Assembly: GCA_028023455.1 (NCBI GenBank)
Contig: JAQFVV010000050.1
Location: forward strand, 1,506,411-1,570,410
Direction: 5' to 3'
Source: Epiperipatus broadwayi
Lineage: Eukaryota > Onychophora > Udeonychophora > Euonychophora > Peripatidae
Length of the DNA stretch: 64,000 bases
In this document: positions 48,793-60,754 of the stretch, piece by piece
How the letters are laid out: each line of letters starts with the position of its first letter
Position numbering within the stretch: position 1 is the stretch's first letter
Translations under genes and position numbers: made by a program
Notes under the pieces: model-generated
Seen by the model: the letters and a program-made list of their open reading frames with translations, nothing else
Database searches by the model: none
Told to the model about the DNA's origin: nothing

Positions 48793-51700
48793 CCTGAGGC
48801 AGAGCTGTAACTGCTACCAGGCAGGTCCCCAGGTGGTGGATAGGGGAATGGCCCCCAGATATGGGGGTCTGCTGTGAATAAGCATTTAGGCAAATAAGCA
48901 GTCCTGAACCAACAGCGGCAATGTTAATAGGGTGTGGGGGATCATAAGGGTGGCTCCTTATGTTTCCAGCTAAATACCACATAAACCCAATGATAACATT
49001 GTGCCAAGGCGAGTTTCTGGCACCATACCCAGAGGCCATGGCCATGGTAATGGAGAAAGCAGCATTATCATTACTGGCCCAAGGCAGAAGATGAAGATAT
49101 CGGAATGGCTTGGTTCCAGAGATCTATGGGCATGGATGTAGCATCTTTAATGGCCATAGCACTGCAAATACCTAGAAAGATGCTGGTTTCCCATCTGGGG
49201 TTGCCCATGATGGGTTGGTGGCAGCAAGGGCATGCGGCTATAAAACCAGGACCTTGCCACTCAAACTACATGATGCGGAAAAATTCAGATAGAGATCTTG
49301 CTAGGGCGTACCCTGTAAGCGACGCGTTGGGGCCTCGCCTGACTCCACCGAGAAGCGGACAAGGGCTACCATATCGTGAGCAGATATGGTTAAAGAAGAT
49401 TGCACAAAGGAAAAGGAGGTTGAGTAGTGAAGGAAGGATGAGGGGTTGTTCAGTCAGGTTGACTGTCGGTACTCTCAATGTTGGCACCATGACTGGGAAA
49501 GGTAGTGAGCTTGTGGACATGATGATAAGAAGAAAAGTGGACATTGTGGCAGTTCAGGAAACAAGGTGGAAAGGCCAAAAGGCAAGGGAACTGGGAAATG
49601 GCTTCAAGTTGTTCTATTGTGGTAGTGATTCTAAAAGAAATGGGGTTGGAATTATACTGAGCTCAAATTTGAAACATAGGGTATTGGAAGTTACTCGGTA
49701 TAATGACAGGATTATCTCAATGAGAATTGACTTGGAGAGTTGTGTGATTACTGTGATTAGTGCATATGCTCCACAGTCAGGATGTGATGAGGATGAGAAA
49801 GATAAGTTTTGGGGTGAGATGGATGATATTTGGGGCTCAATTCAACAAACAGATAAGGTCTTCCTTTGTGGAGATTTGAATGGACATGTGGGCAGAGAAA
49901 ATGGTGGGTTGGAAAGAATCCTGGGAAATCAGGGAATTGGGGAAAGAAATAAAGAGGAGATAGAATAATTGATTTTGCTGTTTCAATGGATATGGCATTA
50001 TTGAACACCTTCTTCAAGAAACCCCCAAATCAAAAGATAACTTACATGAGTGGGGGACGAGAATCCCAAATTGACTATATTATGTATAGACGAATTGGCC
50101 TAAAAGATATACAGGATTGCAAGGTTATTCCAGTAGAAGCTATGGGTCAACAGCACAGACTTTTACTATGTCATGCTAATCTTACAGGAATTAAAATAAA
50201 TCCTAGAAGAGGTATCATCAAGACCAAATGGTGGAAACTTGAGGTTGATGCCTACAGAAAGCAATTTGTTGATGAATTGATGAAGGTTGAAGACAAAGAA
50301 GAAGGGGAAGATCTTTGGACAAGTACTGCAAACAACATCTGTGTAATTGGGGATCAAGTTCTTGGCCAAACGTCGGGTGTGATAAAAGAGAATAAAGAGA
50401 CTTGGTGGTGGAATGCAGAAGTGCAGAAAAAATTGGGAATAAGAAAATAGCCAAAAAGGAGTGGGACAAAGATGGAGGGAAAGTAGTAGGGTCAAATATA
50501 ATATAGCAAAGAAAGAAGCAAAGAAAGCTGTTGCCAAAGCCAAGTTTGACGCATACTCAGATTTATATGAAAGTTTAGAGAAAGAAGAAGGAGTTAAGAA
50601 GATTTTGCGTATTGCAAAACAACGAGATAAGAGTGGTAAAGATACTTACCAAGCAAATAGAATAAAAGACTCTAACAATAAGGTGTTGTGTGGCAAGAAT
50701 GAAATCATAGCTAGATGGCAGCAATATTATGAGCACCTACTAAATGAAGAAAACTTTCGGATTGACAAGGGATTTGGGACTCCAAATTTGGGCCCAGCTT
50801 TAAAGATCAGTAGGGAAGAAGTTAGACAAGCAGTCAGAAGAATGAAATGTGGGAAATCGGTGGGTCCAGATAACATCCCTGTAGAGGTATGGAAGGTAAT
50901 GGGAGAAGAGGGAATCACCTTTCTGACCAAACTTTTTAATAACATCATGATCACGGAGAAAATGCCAGATGAATGGAGGAGAAGCATTTTGGTTCCAATC
51001 TATAAGAATAAGGGAGATATTCTAGAATGTAGTAATTATCGAGGAATAAAGCTGATGAGCCACACAATGAAAATATGGGAGAGAATAATAGCAAATAGGC
51101 TACGGCAGGAAATAGACATCAGTGAAGAACAGTTTGGTTTTATGCCAGGTAGAGGAACCACAGATGCAATTTTTGCACTGCGGCAACTTATAGAAAAACA
51201 TAGAGAAGTCAACCAAGAAATTGTTCTAATATTCATTGATTTGGAAAAAGCATTTGATAGAGTACCTAGAGATGAACTTTGGAGATGCCTAAGGAAAAAG
51301 CTGGTTCAGGAAAAATACATTCGTCTGATTCAAGATATGTATCAAGGCTGTCAAACCAGTGTGAGATGTAGTTCAGGAGAAACAGACTCATTTCAGGTGA
51401 AAGTGGGTGTGCATCAGGGATCAGCCCTGAGTCCCCTACTATTTAATATTGTTATTGATGTCCTAACAGAGGATATTCAGTAGGGAAGCACCCTGGAACA
51501 TGATGTATGCCGATGATATAGTGATTGCAACTCAAAACATCAAGGAAGCTCAGGATAGGATAGAAGAGTGGAGGAAAGCACTGGAGGAAGGAGGAATGAG
51601 AATTAGCAGAAATAAAACTGAAGTGCTCTTCTGTGGTAATGGTGGAGGAAGCATTTTGTTAGGGGAGAAGAAGAGCGTGAGGCTGAAAAATTTAAATATC

Positions 51701-52295
51701 TCGGGGCCTGGATGAATAAAGATGGATCACTGGATGGAGAAGTTGTTGGGAGAACTCAAGCTGGTTGGAATAATTGGAGAAGGGTCTCTGGGATACTCTG
51801 CGATAGGAGAATAGGTGCAAGGTTGAAAGGAAAAGTATATAAAACTGTGGTGCGTCCGGCACTGATGTATGGTGCAGAAACATGGCCGATCACTAAGAAA
51901 ATAGAAGACAAGCAATGTGTAACAGAAATGAGAATGCTTAGGTTTGCCTCAGGCCTCACTAGAAAGGACAAAGTGAAAAATGAAGTAATTCGAGAAAATA
52001 TGAGAGTGAGAATGATCAGTGAAAAAATGAAAGAATCAAGGTTGAGGTGGTTTGGTCATGTTAAGAGAAGAGAAGAAAATTACATTGGAAGGAAGATTTT
52101 GGAGATGGAACCACCAGGGAAAAGACCCAGGGGTAGACCTAAGATCAGATGGATTGATCGAGTGAGAAAGGACTTGCAGGAGATGTCACTTACGGAGGAA
52201 ATGACTTTAGATCGAGTAGCCTGGAGAAGATTGATCCGCACCAGCGACCCCACTTGATGTGGGATTAATCAAGCTGTGGAAGAAGAAGAAGAAGA
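48793..52295 (+). mobile_element. Near-full-length RTE-type LINE, about 3.5 kb
   Basis: Bounded by perfect 16-bp duplications. It has a GC-rich 5' leader (48793-49104), one long coding region in shifted frames, and a tail of (GAA)n microsatellite (about 52279-52295) in place of poly(A), as usual for RTE elements. The base composition is clearly higher in G than the host DNA. Its length fits a complete element of this group. Confidence 0.92.
49105..52257 (+). pseudogene. RTE polyprotein: AP endonuclease and reverse transcriptase, frameshifted
   Basis: Translated across breaks this is a protein of about 1050 residues. The endonuclease has LNVGTMTG (49477), QETRW (about 49555), GVGII, YAPQSG and CGDLNG (about 49870), then SQIDYIMYRR (50068) and QQHRLLLC (50147). 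The RT has NYRGIKLMS (51037), [30 protein letters not shown] (51230), [16 protein letters not shown] and YADD (51506-51517). The C-terminus has ALMYGAETW, RWFGHVKRR and RGRPKIRWIDRV, ending RTSDPT. Frame changes: near 49957 (one base lost in a G-rich stretch), two between about 50430 and 50490, near 51481 (a TAG then shift) and near 51660-51680. Catalytic residues look intact; only the reading frame is broken. The start at 49105 is the first long-frame ATG and is not certain. Related proteins are often labelled 'craniofacial development protein 2-like'. Confidence 0.9.
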
Positions 52296-52311
52296 AGTTA
52301 TATATTTGACA
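52296..52311. repeat. Target-site duplication, right copy
   Basis: Exact copy of 48777-48792, directly after the GAA tail. Confidence 0.9.
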
Positions 52312-53119
52312 GCCATTGACTATATAATCCATAGCTATGTAAAACTACATCTGCAGATATCTGAATTGTTAGATTCATCTATGAAGAGATACACAGGATG
52401 GCCATAGAATTTCAAATCCAGTTGGCTTTTTGGATCTGGAAAAAAAAATTTGTTTTGAATCTTATAACAAGTTCCTTTTTATTCTATAATTTTTTAGATA
52501 TGTTAATTCTTAGTTGATTATCCTGAAAAAAGATATTGACTTGAGATAAATCTTAATTAATACAATTATAATTTGAAATATTGTCAGGTATTATCTACTT
52601 AATGGCTGTTTTAATATTTTGGGCAAAGCAATTTTTTTTACAAATATGATAGAGAAACATGATAAAAAATCAAGAAACCAATGCAAAGGAGTAGACTTAA
52701 GTGTGTGAGTAATAATGAATATCTGGTTGATTACTGTTATCAGTTTTCTTCTTTAAACTGGAGTGCAATTTTCACCAGAAGAATATGTTAATTTTAAGGA
52801 AACTATCCAAAACAATCCTAGGTAATGATAGCTAACTTTCCAAGAAAGTTATTTCTAGAAGTTGTTTTAAATCTAATCTAAGATAAATCAGATAAACAAG
52901 TTAGATTATGATCTAATATGATTTCTAACTAGCATGAGGCAGAGTTGTGTTCTAGTCTATTGTTGCAAAATATTATAGTCATATAATGAGATGATTCATT
53001 ATCGACAAAAATTGAACATATTGTATTCATTGTATTAGAAATAAGACTCCAATCTTTGAAAAAATATTTCCAAATTCTTGATATTTTATATGACAATATG
53101 AACTCTTTCTATCATCTAT
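52312..53119. other. Anonymous AT-rich sequence
   Basis: Nothing recognised. Confidence 0.4.
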
Positions 53120-53600
53120 CAGTAAATGTTGAATGTATAGAAAATTTTAAACTTTATTTAAATTAACTTGTTAATAATAACACACAAATAGAGAATATAA
53201 GTTTTAATTAGTGTTATTATCCACTCTTCTTCAGGAATTGATGCCTCACCAGTGACAATATTAGCATAGGAGTTAAATGTACACCTCTAAACCCTTGAAT
53301 ATCAAATTTTAAGGCAATGCTCTAATAAACTGAGCTCAAAATTAGAACATTGTCTTAAACTTCAATATTCAAAAAACTAAAGAGGTATATGGTCGTTTCG
53401 TATGCTAATATAATCACTGGTCGGGCCAGCAAGAGTGGACAATAATACTATTCAAAACATTGTATAATTGCTAACCTGTGCTGTTTATTTGTATGTTATT
53501 ACTAACAGTTGTTTGTATTTGGAATGTTTAAATAAAGTTTAAAATTTTTTATACATTCAACATTCACTAATAGATGATGGAAATAATCTAACATATTATC
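53120..53600. mobile_element. Inverted pair of P2 terminal modules, no coding DNA (P2c)
   Basis: Left module about 53125-53345 (minus) and right module about 53343-53600 (plus) meet directly. Both show the ATTCAACATTCACT end, the TTTAAATAAAGTT block and tRNA-like remnants (B-box-like GTTAAATGTACACC region; CTGAGCTCA). Ribozymes are decayed: the left keeps CTGAAGA and the right lost it by deletion (CCAGCAAGAGTGG). Confidence 0.75.
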
Positions 53601-54179
53601 ACATCTAATACACTACCATCACAAACCTTCAGTCAAATTCTTGATATTTTATTTGAGCAACTTTTCTATTTTTGAAAATAATCTCTTTATAAAGTAGTAG
53701 CTATGATAACAACATAGATATGAATTTATTGCAATATTCACTTTATGTAATGTATTCATCAATAATCCTCCAAATAAAGAATGCAGGAAATTAAGTAGAT
53801 GTGGGAATTGAATCTCTATATAATTGTGAATCTACTAGAATTATTATTTAGTATCACTTGAATTTTTCGATTGTAGAGCTTATATCGAGAAATCAGTGAT
53901 TTTCCTGCATTTAAAGAAATTAAAATTTGAATACATTTAAGTGCTTTTATCTAATATCCTCTGTAATTTTTATCTGTCTGTCTGTCTAAGAAATCTTGTA
54001 ACTCAATATTCACCCATTTTCCAATATTTCAAATTAATTAAAACTAAGTATATATCTAAATTCCTAATGGAATATATTATTCTATTTGCAAACAATTTTA
54101 GCAAAAAATATAAAAAATTAAGATGTAGGATTTAGTATTTTTTATAGTACTGTCATCTAGCAGAATGAAATTTTACCTA
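53601..54179. other. Anonymous AT-rich sequence
   Basis: A frame at 53941-54135 has no domain. Nothing else. Confidence 0.4.
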
Positions 54180-55600
54180 ATTCATTCATAAATTATGGCA
54201 CTACCATCAATATACTATGTGCCCTAGACAGGTCCAGAGAGTAGTCACATCATAAATTCATTCTACTCCATTCTCTTCATTTCCCAGCTCTTCAATTTCA
54301 CATAACTCTCCACATTTCATACCATCCAATAAAGTCAATATTTTCAGAACTTTCATGTTGCTTCCACTGATCATTTTCTCTAAAACATCTTTCATTAAAC
54401 TTTACCTTCTTCTTAATATATGTCCAATCCAGTTTCTCTAATTTGGTCAATCAATCTTCTTTTTTCTCATTTACTGTTTTCAAAACTTCATTTGTTATTT
54501 TATTAATCCAATTTTTTTTTTCATTCTTCTCCATGTGTATATCTCAAAGTTTCCAACCTGTTTTTAATTTTATTGTTTACTGCCCATGTTTCCCAGCCAT
54601 ACAATAGTATAATCCACACATAGCATTTGATTCATGTTTTTTTTAATTCTCTTTTCAAAATATTTTTGTTCTCTTAATAAATTCTTCTTTTGACAATGCT
54701 ATTTTTCTTTACCTTCATTTACACTTCTTTAATTCTCACTCAACCAACTATCCAAATATTTAAATTGTTTTACCTGTTGAACTATGTTATCATGAATTTC
54801 AATTTTCAGTCTTTATGCATTTCTCCCTACCCATACTTAGGTTTTTCAACATTAATTTTCATCCATAAATTGTTCCTCCAATTTATTCAATATATTCTGA
54901 AAATCTTTTCATCATCAGGTATAAAAGCCATATCATCAGTGAATCTTATACATTTTATTATTCTATGTCCAACATTTTCTCCTTCATAATCTATATAATT
55001 ATTTAACATGTCTTCTATATAAATATTTAAAAAAATAGGTGGCACAATTTGCCTAAATCATCTTTCTACATTTGCTTCGTCAGCCTCATTATCTTTTGCC
55101 CAGTATGCAAATTTCAAATCAATCCTTTCTTTTCAAAATATTTCTTTACTTTTTAAGATGGTCATAAGTTTATTCCAGATTATTCTATCAAATGATTTTT
55201 TCCAAATACACAAAACATATAGAAATTCCTTTATATTTTCAATATCCTGAAATTGTTCTAACAACACCAATAGCATTTCTTGTATCTTTCCCTTTCTGAA
55301 AATCAAACTGTTCTTCTCCAATAAAATACTCTACCTTCTTATAAAATCTTTAAAATCCTCAATACAACTTTAGAAGTATGAGACAACAAACTTATTGTCC
55401 TGTGTTCTTCATATTTGACAGTTTTCTTCTTTTTAGCTATTAGAATGATTATATTCTATAAAAAATCTTCAGGTCAAATATCATTATTATATATCAAATT
55501 GAAAAACCCAACTATTTCCTTCATAATAAATTATCCCATTTCTTTCAAAAATTCTATAGGTATTGCATTATATTTAACAGCTTTACCATTCATTATAGTG
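54180..55600 (-). pseudogene. Decayed LINE reverse transcriptase, minus strand
   Basis: From about 55430 down to 54230 on the minus strand, frames yield EEHRTISLLSHTSKVVLRIL (about 55350-55410), an EEQFDFQKGKDTRNAIGVV-like block, a KSFDRIIWNKLMTILK block (55145-55200, motif A remnant), VPPIFLNIYIEDMLNNYIDY (about 54985-55045), KCIRFTDDMAFI (about 54920-54960, in the position of the ADD motif), then NWIGHILRRR (about 54420) and RNEENGVE near the end. It has many frameshifts and stops. The order is that of a non-LTR element and the copy is old. It differs from the BovB-like and 48793 elements. Its 5' end abuts family A copy A8. Confidence 0.65.
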
Positions 55601-55925
55601 CTATTCAGTGCCAGCCAGAGTATTCAATAGATGCAAGAAGGTTTGTGCATAAAATCTCTGTCTAGTGCCTACTTATTCAATATCCTCAGACTTGTTTCTA
55701 GCTTTTGGCTTTCATCAGTGAGGAGTGCCGCATCTAGATCTAGGTACAGTGTTTTCAGATCCAAGGCTCCTGACTGTTGAAAGCCACAAGCTAAAGTCTA
55801 GTCTGGGGATACTAGATGAGTATGCATTAGATAGGGATTTTATCCACACACCTTCTTGCATTCATTGATTTCTCTGGCTTGCACTGAATGGCACTACTGT
55901 GTGAAGAGTTTTTGCTTCTGTTTTA
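55600..55925. mobile_element. Family A inverted-repeat element, copy A8
   Basis: Two arms of the second subfamily meeting near 55740. The left-arm ribozyme (minus) is intact. The right-arm one reads CTGTTGA and TAAAG and is broken. Confidence 0.8.
55683..55724 (-). ncRNA. Hammerhead ribozyme (A8, left arm)
   Basis: Minus strand: perfect 6-bp stem I TCCTCA/TGAGGA, CTGATGA (55712-55718), stem II AGC/GCT around CAAAA with an A-A mismatch at its base, GAAAC (55694-55698), AAGTC with cleavage triplet GTC at 55689-55691. The outer ATCCAA/TTGGAT pairing of other copies is lost. Confidence 0.7.
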
Positions 55926-57004
55926 AATTCTTTTTTTTCTTATTTCAAAATATATTTACGGTTGTAAACTTTGAAAGAAAAAAATAATTGTATTATTTCT
56001 CTTACATTTGTTTAATTTATTTTATGATAACATTTGAATTATCAGGAAAAGATAAATCGTTTACAGAAAAAAATACAAACAAACATCAAGCGTCATTGCA
56101 TTTTATCACTTCATTATCAAACTGCCAAAAGATCTCAGCCTTTAAACAAAACAATATTAGTGTATTTTATAATTTTAACAATTATTTGTGCAGTGCCCAA
56201 ACAGAGGAACATCAAACACTGATAAATATATTTATTAACAAATTCTTAAAAAGCATTTTGAAAAATATTGATCAATTTTTTAGGAATCAGATTTTCTAAG
56301 AAATTTAAAAAAGAATATTGAACGTTCAATTATTGCTCAATAAGAGTATCCACAAGTGAAAGAAAATTTAATGAGATAGTGAAGGAGTTATTAAAAATAG
56401 GTTGCACAACAAGCTGTTCCTAATATAATATTGTACAAATAAGAGGAATACCATTTTTAAAAATTACTACATTAGATGACAACAAAATCATGTATGTCCA
56501 CATGGGTCAAATAAAAAATGTCATGAGAGGATTCCCCCAAAATGAGAATATTTTGACAACCATATTCTTCACTTGACATAAGATAGTCTGATTTACAAAT
56601 TTTTTTGATTGAATCCGAAAATGGACTTTTCCAGGGATTGAAAAACATGTGAATATTGATTCATCTAATCATGAAAAATCCTTTAAATTTCATTCATTGC
56701 CAGGCCTTTCATGCTTAAAATATTAATGCAATTCATGATATAGAAGTAATATTAAAGCTTCTAACAGCCTAACAATTAATTCATATGAGTGCTGGCATCT
56801 TCAAATGGAATGGATTCTTCAATGATTTACTCCACTAAGATTATATGGTTTTGACTTTTATCTTCATCCATTTTTATCACAGCATTGAATCCAGAAATCT
56901 TTTTATTCACATCATTATAGAAATCAGTTATTATCTTTGATAGCATTAAGTTTGAAACATGGAATCATTCAACTACTCTATATAAAAATACTTAACACTT
57001 TATC
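55926..57004. other. Anonymous sequence, no gene supported
   Basis: A 103-codon frame at 55988-56299 has no recognisable domain and an AT-driven composition. Confidence 0.4.
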
Positions 57005-57240
57005 ATCATCATCATTTTGAATTCTTATCAATGTCCTGCAGCATGAAAATTTCTCCAAGTTTAATCCAGTTTCAATCTATAACTTCTCTTTTTCCATATT
57101 TCTCCAGCAAACTTCCTTAAAATGTGGTTTTTTTAATAGGAGTTTTGCATACTCTTGGAACTCCATCCAATGATATCTTATTGGACACCAATCATTCAAT
57201 CTATTTAAAAATCCAACAGAATTGAATTACCTTTTCACAT
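57005..57240 (-). pseudogene. 3' tip of an RTE/BovB-type LINE
   Basis: Read on the minus strand, the last residues (LGEIFMLQDID-like) and an ATGATG-rich tail match the ends of the copies at 5930 and 15270. Heavily decayed. Confidence 0.6.
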
Positions 57241-58142
57241 GATACCAAAACTGGTATTAATTCTGTAATAGATACTTCTTATTCCTTTCTTAAAATTTTT
57301 ACTAGACAAATGAAAGAAAGAAATTGCTTACGGGTATGTCTTTTCAATTCTTTGCTATATGACGTCAAATATATATTGCTAAATATTACCAATTCTATTC
57401 ACAAATATCAAGTATTCTACACCCACAATTTTGACATCATCTCCTTCAGATAAATTACACTTCTTATTGTGCTCTACATGGTTTAAGGCAATAAATAATT
57501 CATCAGACTTTGGATCTTATTATTTCCTGCTCGTATAATTTTGCCTCTCATACCAATTCCCAAGCAATAAGTCCATTCATTTGTTTACTAAATGTTTTTA
57601 TTTAATTTTAAAATCCTTTGTTTGTTTATTGATTTGAATCAAATTTTGAAATCAATTTTTAATATATTTCTATCAAATAGATGTTCTTTATATTGTGCAT
57701 ATATATTGTGCACTGATGACAAAGCAATAGTTCAGGGCTTTGATGTTTACACAGTTTATCAATGTTGATAGACTGAAGTTGAAACCATGTTGCAGTTTTC
57801 AGTAATGCACAATAGGTGGCAGTGTTTTTTAAAACTACACATTTATTGAATTTCATGTCTAATTCACTAAAAGACATTCACATTTAATTCAAGTAGTAAA
57901 AAAAAATAAATAGGATTGAAATCTTCATTTCTCTTTGTTTAACTAAAACTTGCTTTCTTTAAAAAAAAAAAACTAACTTCATAAACAAAAATATCTTGTC
58001 ATTTTTAATGCATAAATTTCATTTCAAATATTACTTAAATTCTCTGATTTTAAATTTGAATATAGTCACAAAAAGTCTATTGCAAATCATGTGAGAAATA
58101 AAAAGACAATATACATAAAATATTTTATATTTTTTTTTATTT
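57241..58142. other. Anonymous AT-rich sequence
   Basis: Nothing recognised. A-run at 57961-57972. Confidence 0.4.
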
Positions 58143-58251
58143 AATTACGCAGAGGCAAAACTCTCCATACAATAGCACCACCCAGTGTAAACCAGAATAA
58201 TCAATGGATGCAAGAAGGTTTGTGCCTAATATTCCTATCTAGTGCCTACTC

Positions 58252-58310
58252 ATCCAATATCCCCAGACTAGTTTCTAGCTTGTGGCTTTCATCAGTGAGG
58301 AACTTTGGAT
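58252..58310 (-). ncRNA. Hammerhead ribozyme, type I (A9, left arm) - best copy
   Basis: Minus strand, in order: ATCCAA (58305-58310), TCCTCA, CTGATGA (58289-58295), stem II AGC/GCT around CACAA with an A-A mismatch, GAAAC (58271-58275), stem III ACTAGT, cleavage triplet GTC (58266-58268), TGGGGA pairing with TCCTCA, a 2-base bulge, TTGGAT pairing with ATCCAA (58252-58257). Every core position is kept. A two-part stem I with an internal loop is what natural fast hammerheads use for loop-loop contact. Confidence 0.82.
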
Positions 58311-58497
58311 CTGAGAGCATCACCTAGATTTTAGAATCTAATGCAATCCTCCAGAAGCTACCTTTTACCTTATTAACTAACTATAAGGCGTTGAGTCCAA
58401 AATGAAAACAAAATAATGTTTATAGTTAGTTAATAAGGCAAAAGGTGGGTGCTGGAGGATTGCATTAGATCCTAAGATCTAGGTACAGTGCTCTCAG

Positions 58498-58556
58498 ATC
58501 CAAGACTTCTCACTGAGGAAAGCCAAAAGCTAGAAACTAATCTAGGGATATTGGAT
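58498..58556 (+). ncRNA. Hammerhead ribozyme, type I (A9, right arm)
   Basis: ATCCAA 58498-58503, CTGAGGA 58513-58519, stem II AGC/GCT around CAAAA, GAAAC 58533-58537, cleavage triplet ATC 58540-58542 (a permitted NUH), TTGGAT 58551-58556. The inner stem I has one C-A mismatch and two G-U pairs. Confidence 0.7.
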
Positions 58557-59094
58557 GAGTGTGCAGAGGATAGAGATGTTCTGCACAAATCTTCCTGCAT
58601 TCCTTGATTACTCTGGCTTGCACTGAGTGGCACTACTGTATGGAGAGTTTTGTCTCTGTATAAACAGCTTGTGTAAGCATAAAGAATGATGATCATGTGA
58701 TGTTAGTGTTTTTTTCATTTAATTTGAGGTGCGATGTATAAAAAAACCAAAAAATATTTTATTTTTCCAACCCCAATATAAACCACAGAGTGTTCATAAA
58801 TTAATTCATGAAATCACGAATGTTAAGACTACTAATTGAATTAATTAATTTACGAATGCTCCATACTTTTATTGCAAGTTAAGTACAACAACCCAATTTG
58901 GAATTAAAGAAGAACCAAATTTGGGGAGGGGGAGAATTTGGTCCAGTACTGAAATTAAATAAAATATTTTTATATACATTATTTTTAATAATAATTATAA
59001 ATCATTTATTAAACTAGACATTATTATATCATTCCTAGTTCAAATATAAAATTTGAACCTCAGTTAAAAATTAAATCATCTTATTTTAATTAAA

Positions 59095-60065
59095 CCTGAA
59101 AACGACTTCGCTTCTTTTTCCCACGTGTAATATTTTTCTAGGTATACTTAAAACCTCCACTCCACCCGCCACACACTCGTGAAACATATAAATAGTGCTA
59201 AAATGATGGTGTTCGTATTAATTTATCCAACTTCGATGTATTATTTTAGAAAGTCAATACTTTTTTCTTGACTTTGCAATGAGCATCAAAATAAGTTGTG
59301 CTAAAACGAATTTGTTTTAAAAGTATTTAAGTTTTATTGATTTTATTTTTGTTATTGATTATTAGGCGGAAGTGACGCCTGTCAATCATTCGAGCATGCC
59401 TTGAAATGTGAAATCGCTTATCTCCATATTTTTACTCAGCAAAAATTAAATACACTAAAATATAGGTTAAATGTATACATGTATGTATTTATTTTTTAAG
59501 AATAATAAACATTTACTTTTTCTATTTTTTTTTCTCGCATTTTTATTTAAATTGAATGCCATAAAGACTAAATCTGCTTGTGGAGATATTAAATTGTATA
59601 GTTAAAGTGTCCAAAAGAGTTATTCGTTTATTTGCATTTTCTTTTCTCTAATGGTATTTTCTAAAAATAAATTTTCTTCTCTAGCTTAATGTATTCTGAA
59701 TGTGAATAAAAAGCGATGGGGGAGGGCGGGAATGCACGTAAAAAATGGCTTCCTCATTATTCCATTTTCTGGCGATTATTTTAAACTTAAAATTCCAAAA
59801 TTCAATGTTTTTGTACAAGTAAACTACAGAAATGGAGTGAATAATGAGAAAAGCAAAATCTCACTCTTGAGAGAAGATGTGCACCATTAATATAACCTTA
59901 CAAATGAGAAATATGAAATTAGTCGTGGCAATTTCTCAAGGCTAATCATTGAAGTATGTATAAATATGTAAAAAAACTAAATTAAGGAATAGAAGCAAAA
60001 TTATTTAAAGTAAAAATGAATTCAAGATAAAACCATCTGCAACTCGACTATCGGTTTATCTTAAT
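59095..60065. other. CpG-retaining, apparently unique segment
   Basis: CpGs are frequent here (about a dozen in 59100-59430 by eye, more at 59710-59770 and 59920-60055), while most of the window is CpG-poor. No repeat family matches. A 62-codon frame at 59702-59890 has no known domain. It is a candidate regulatory or exon-proximal region of a host gene outside or sparsely inside the window. Confidence 0.4.
59365..59388 (+). promoter_or_regulatory. Candidate promoter motifs: ETS/CRE-like and PBX-MEIS-like
   Basis: GGCGGAAGTGACG (59365-59377) fits the ETS-family site (CGGAAGTG) joined to a CRE half site (TGACG). It is followed at once by CTGTCAATCA (59379-59388), whose complement TGATTGACAG is the PBX-MEIS/PREP decamer. 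Adjacent matches of this quality are unlikely in such AT-rich DNA but remain a motif call only. Confidence 0.4.
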
Positions 60066-60754
60066 AATAAAATTAAAGTGATTGGTTTCAGTAAGAACTT
60101 TTTTATTTTATTTCAAAACTTTTATTGAATATATATATAAATGATTGGCTAAGCTTTTGGAAAGATTCCATTATTTTATAAAAGGTAAATAAGGCTTTCC
60201 TGTATATATATATATTACTTAGAAAAATATGTATTTAGAATGAGAAAATGTTATTTTTAAAGTTTAAAATAATTAAGATAAAAATAAGAACTAGCTATAA
60301 GCAAATGCTTAAAACAATAGTTATGTTCAAAAAGATATTTATTATGAGTTAACGATTGTTATCTCTACTTTTCTTCTCTGCAAATTGTTTACACCTTTAT
60401 TTTTTGAAGAGTCATTATTCTTTTGATTTTGTCAAGTCTTATTTAAACTCTCCACATAGTTTTCCGAAAATTTTTCATTTCTCCTTTCTGGTACAAGGCT
60501 TCATTGTTGTGAATAATTTGCTCTATGCTCATTTTTTCCCCAAACTACTCTTCTCCAGCGTAAATTTGTTATAGATGTTTTTATATATAGAGTTTATCTA
60601 TGAGCTGAATGTTTGCCCTATATTAGATGTGCTTCAATCTTCCAATCCATCGCAGAGTCTTGAGAAGTAGGGGATGCTTATATATGAACCAAGATCAGAA
60701 GCATTTTTTTTAATTATACAATTTCAGGAATTCTACAAGTCCATATTCATATAT
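60066..60754. other. Anonymous AT-rich sequence
   Basis: TA runs at 60130 and 60204. No gene supported. Confidence 0.4.

Larger units (their letters stand above)
58143..58710. mobile_element. Family A inverted-repeat element, copy A9
   Basis: The best-preserved pair of arms (about 58147-58400 and 58425-58700), second subfamily. The centre is an inverted repeat of TAACTATAAGGCG-like sequence. The right end runs to GATGATCATGTGATGTTAG. Both arms keep complete ribozyme cores, in opposite orientations, each pointing away from the centre. Confidence 0.88.

Noticed and set aside
55988-56299. 103-codon plus-strand frame
   Set aside because: No domain and overlapped by another frame of similar length.
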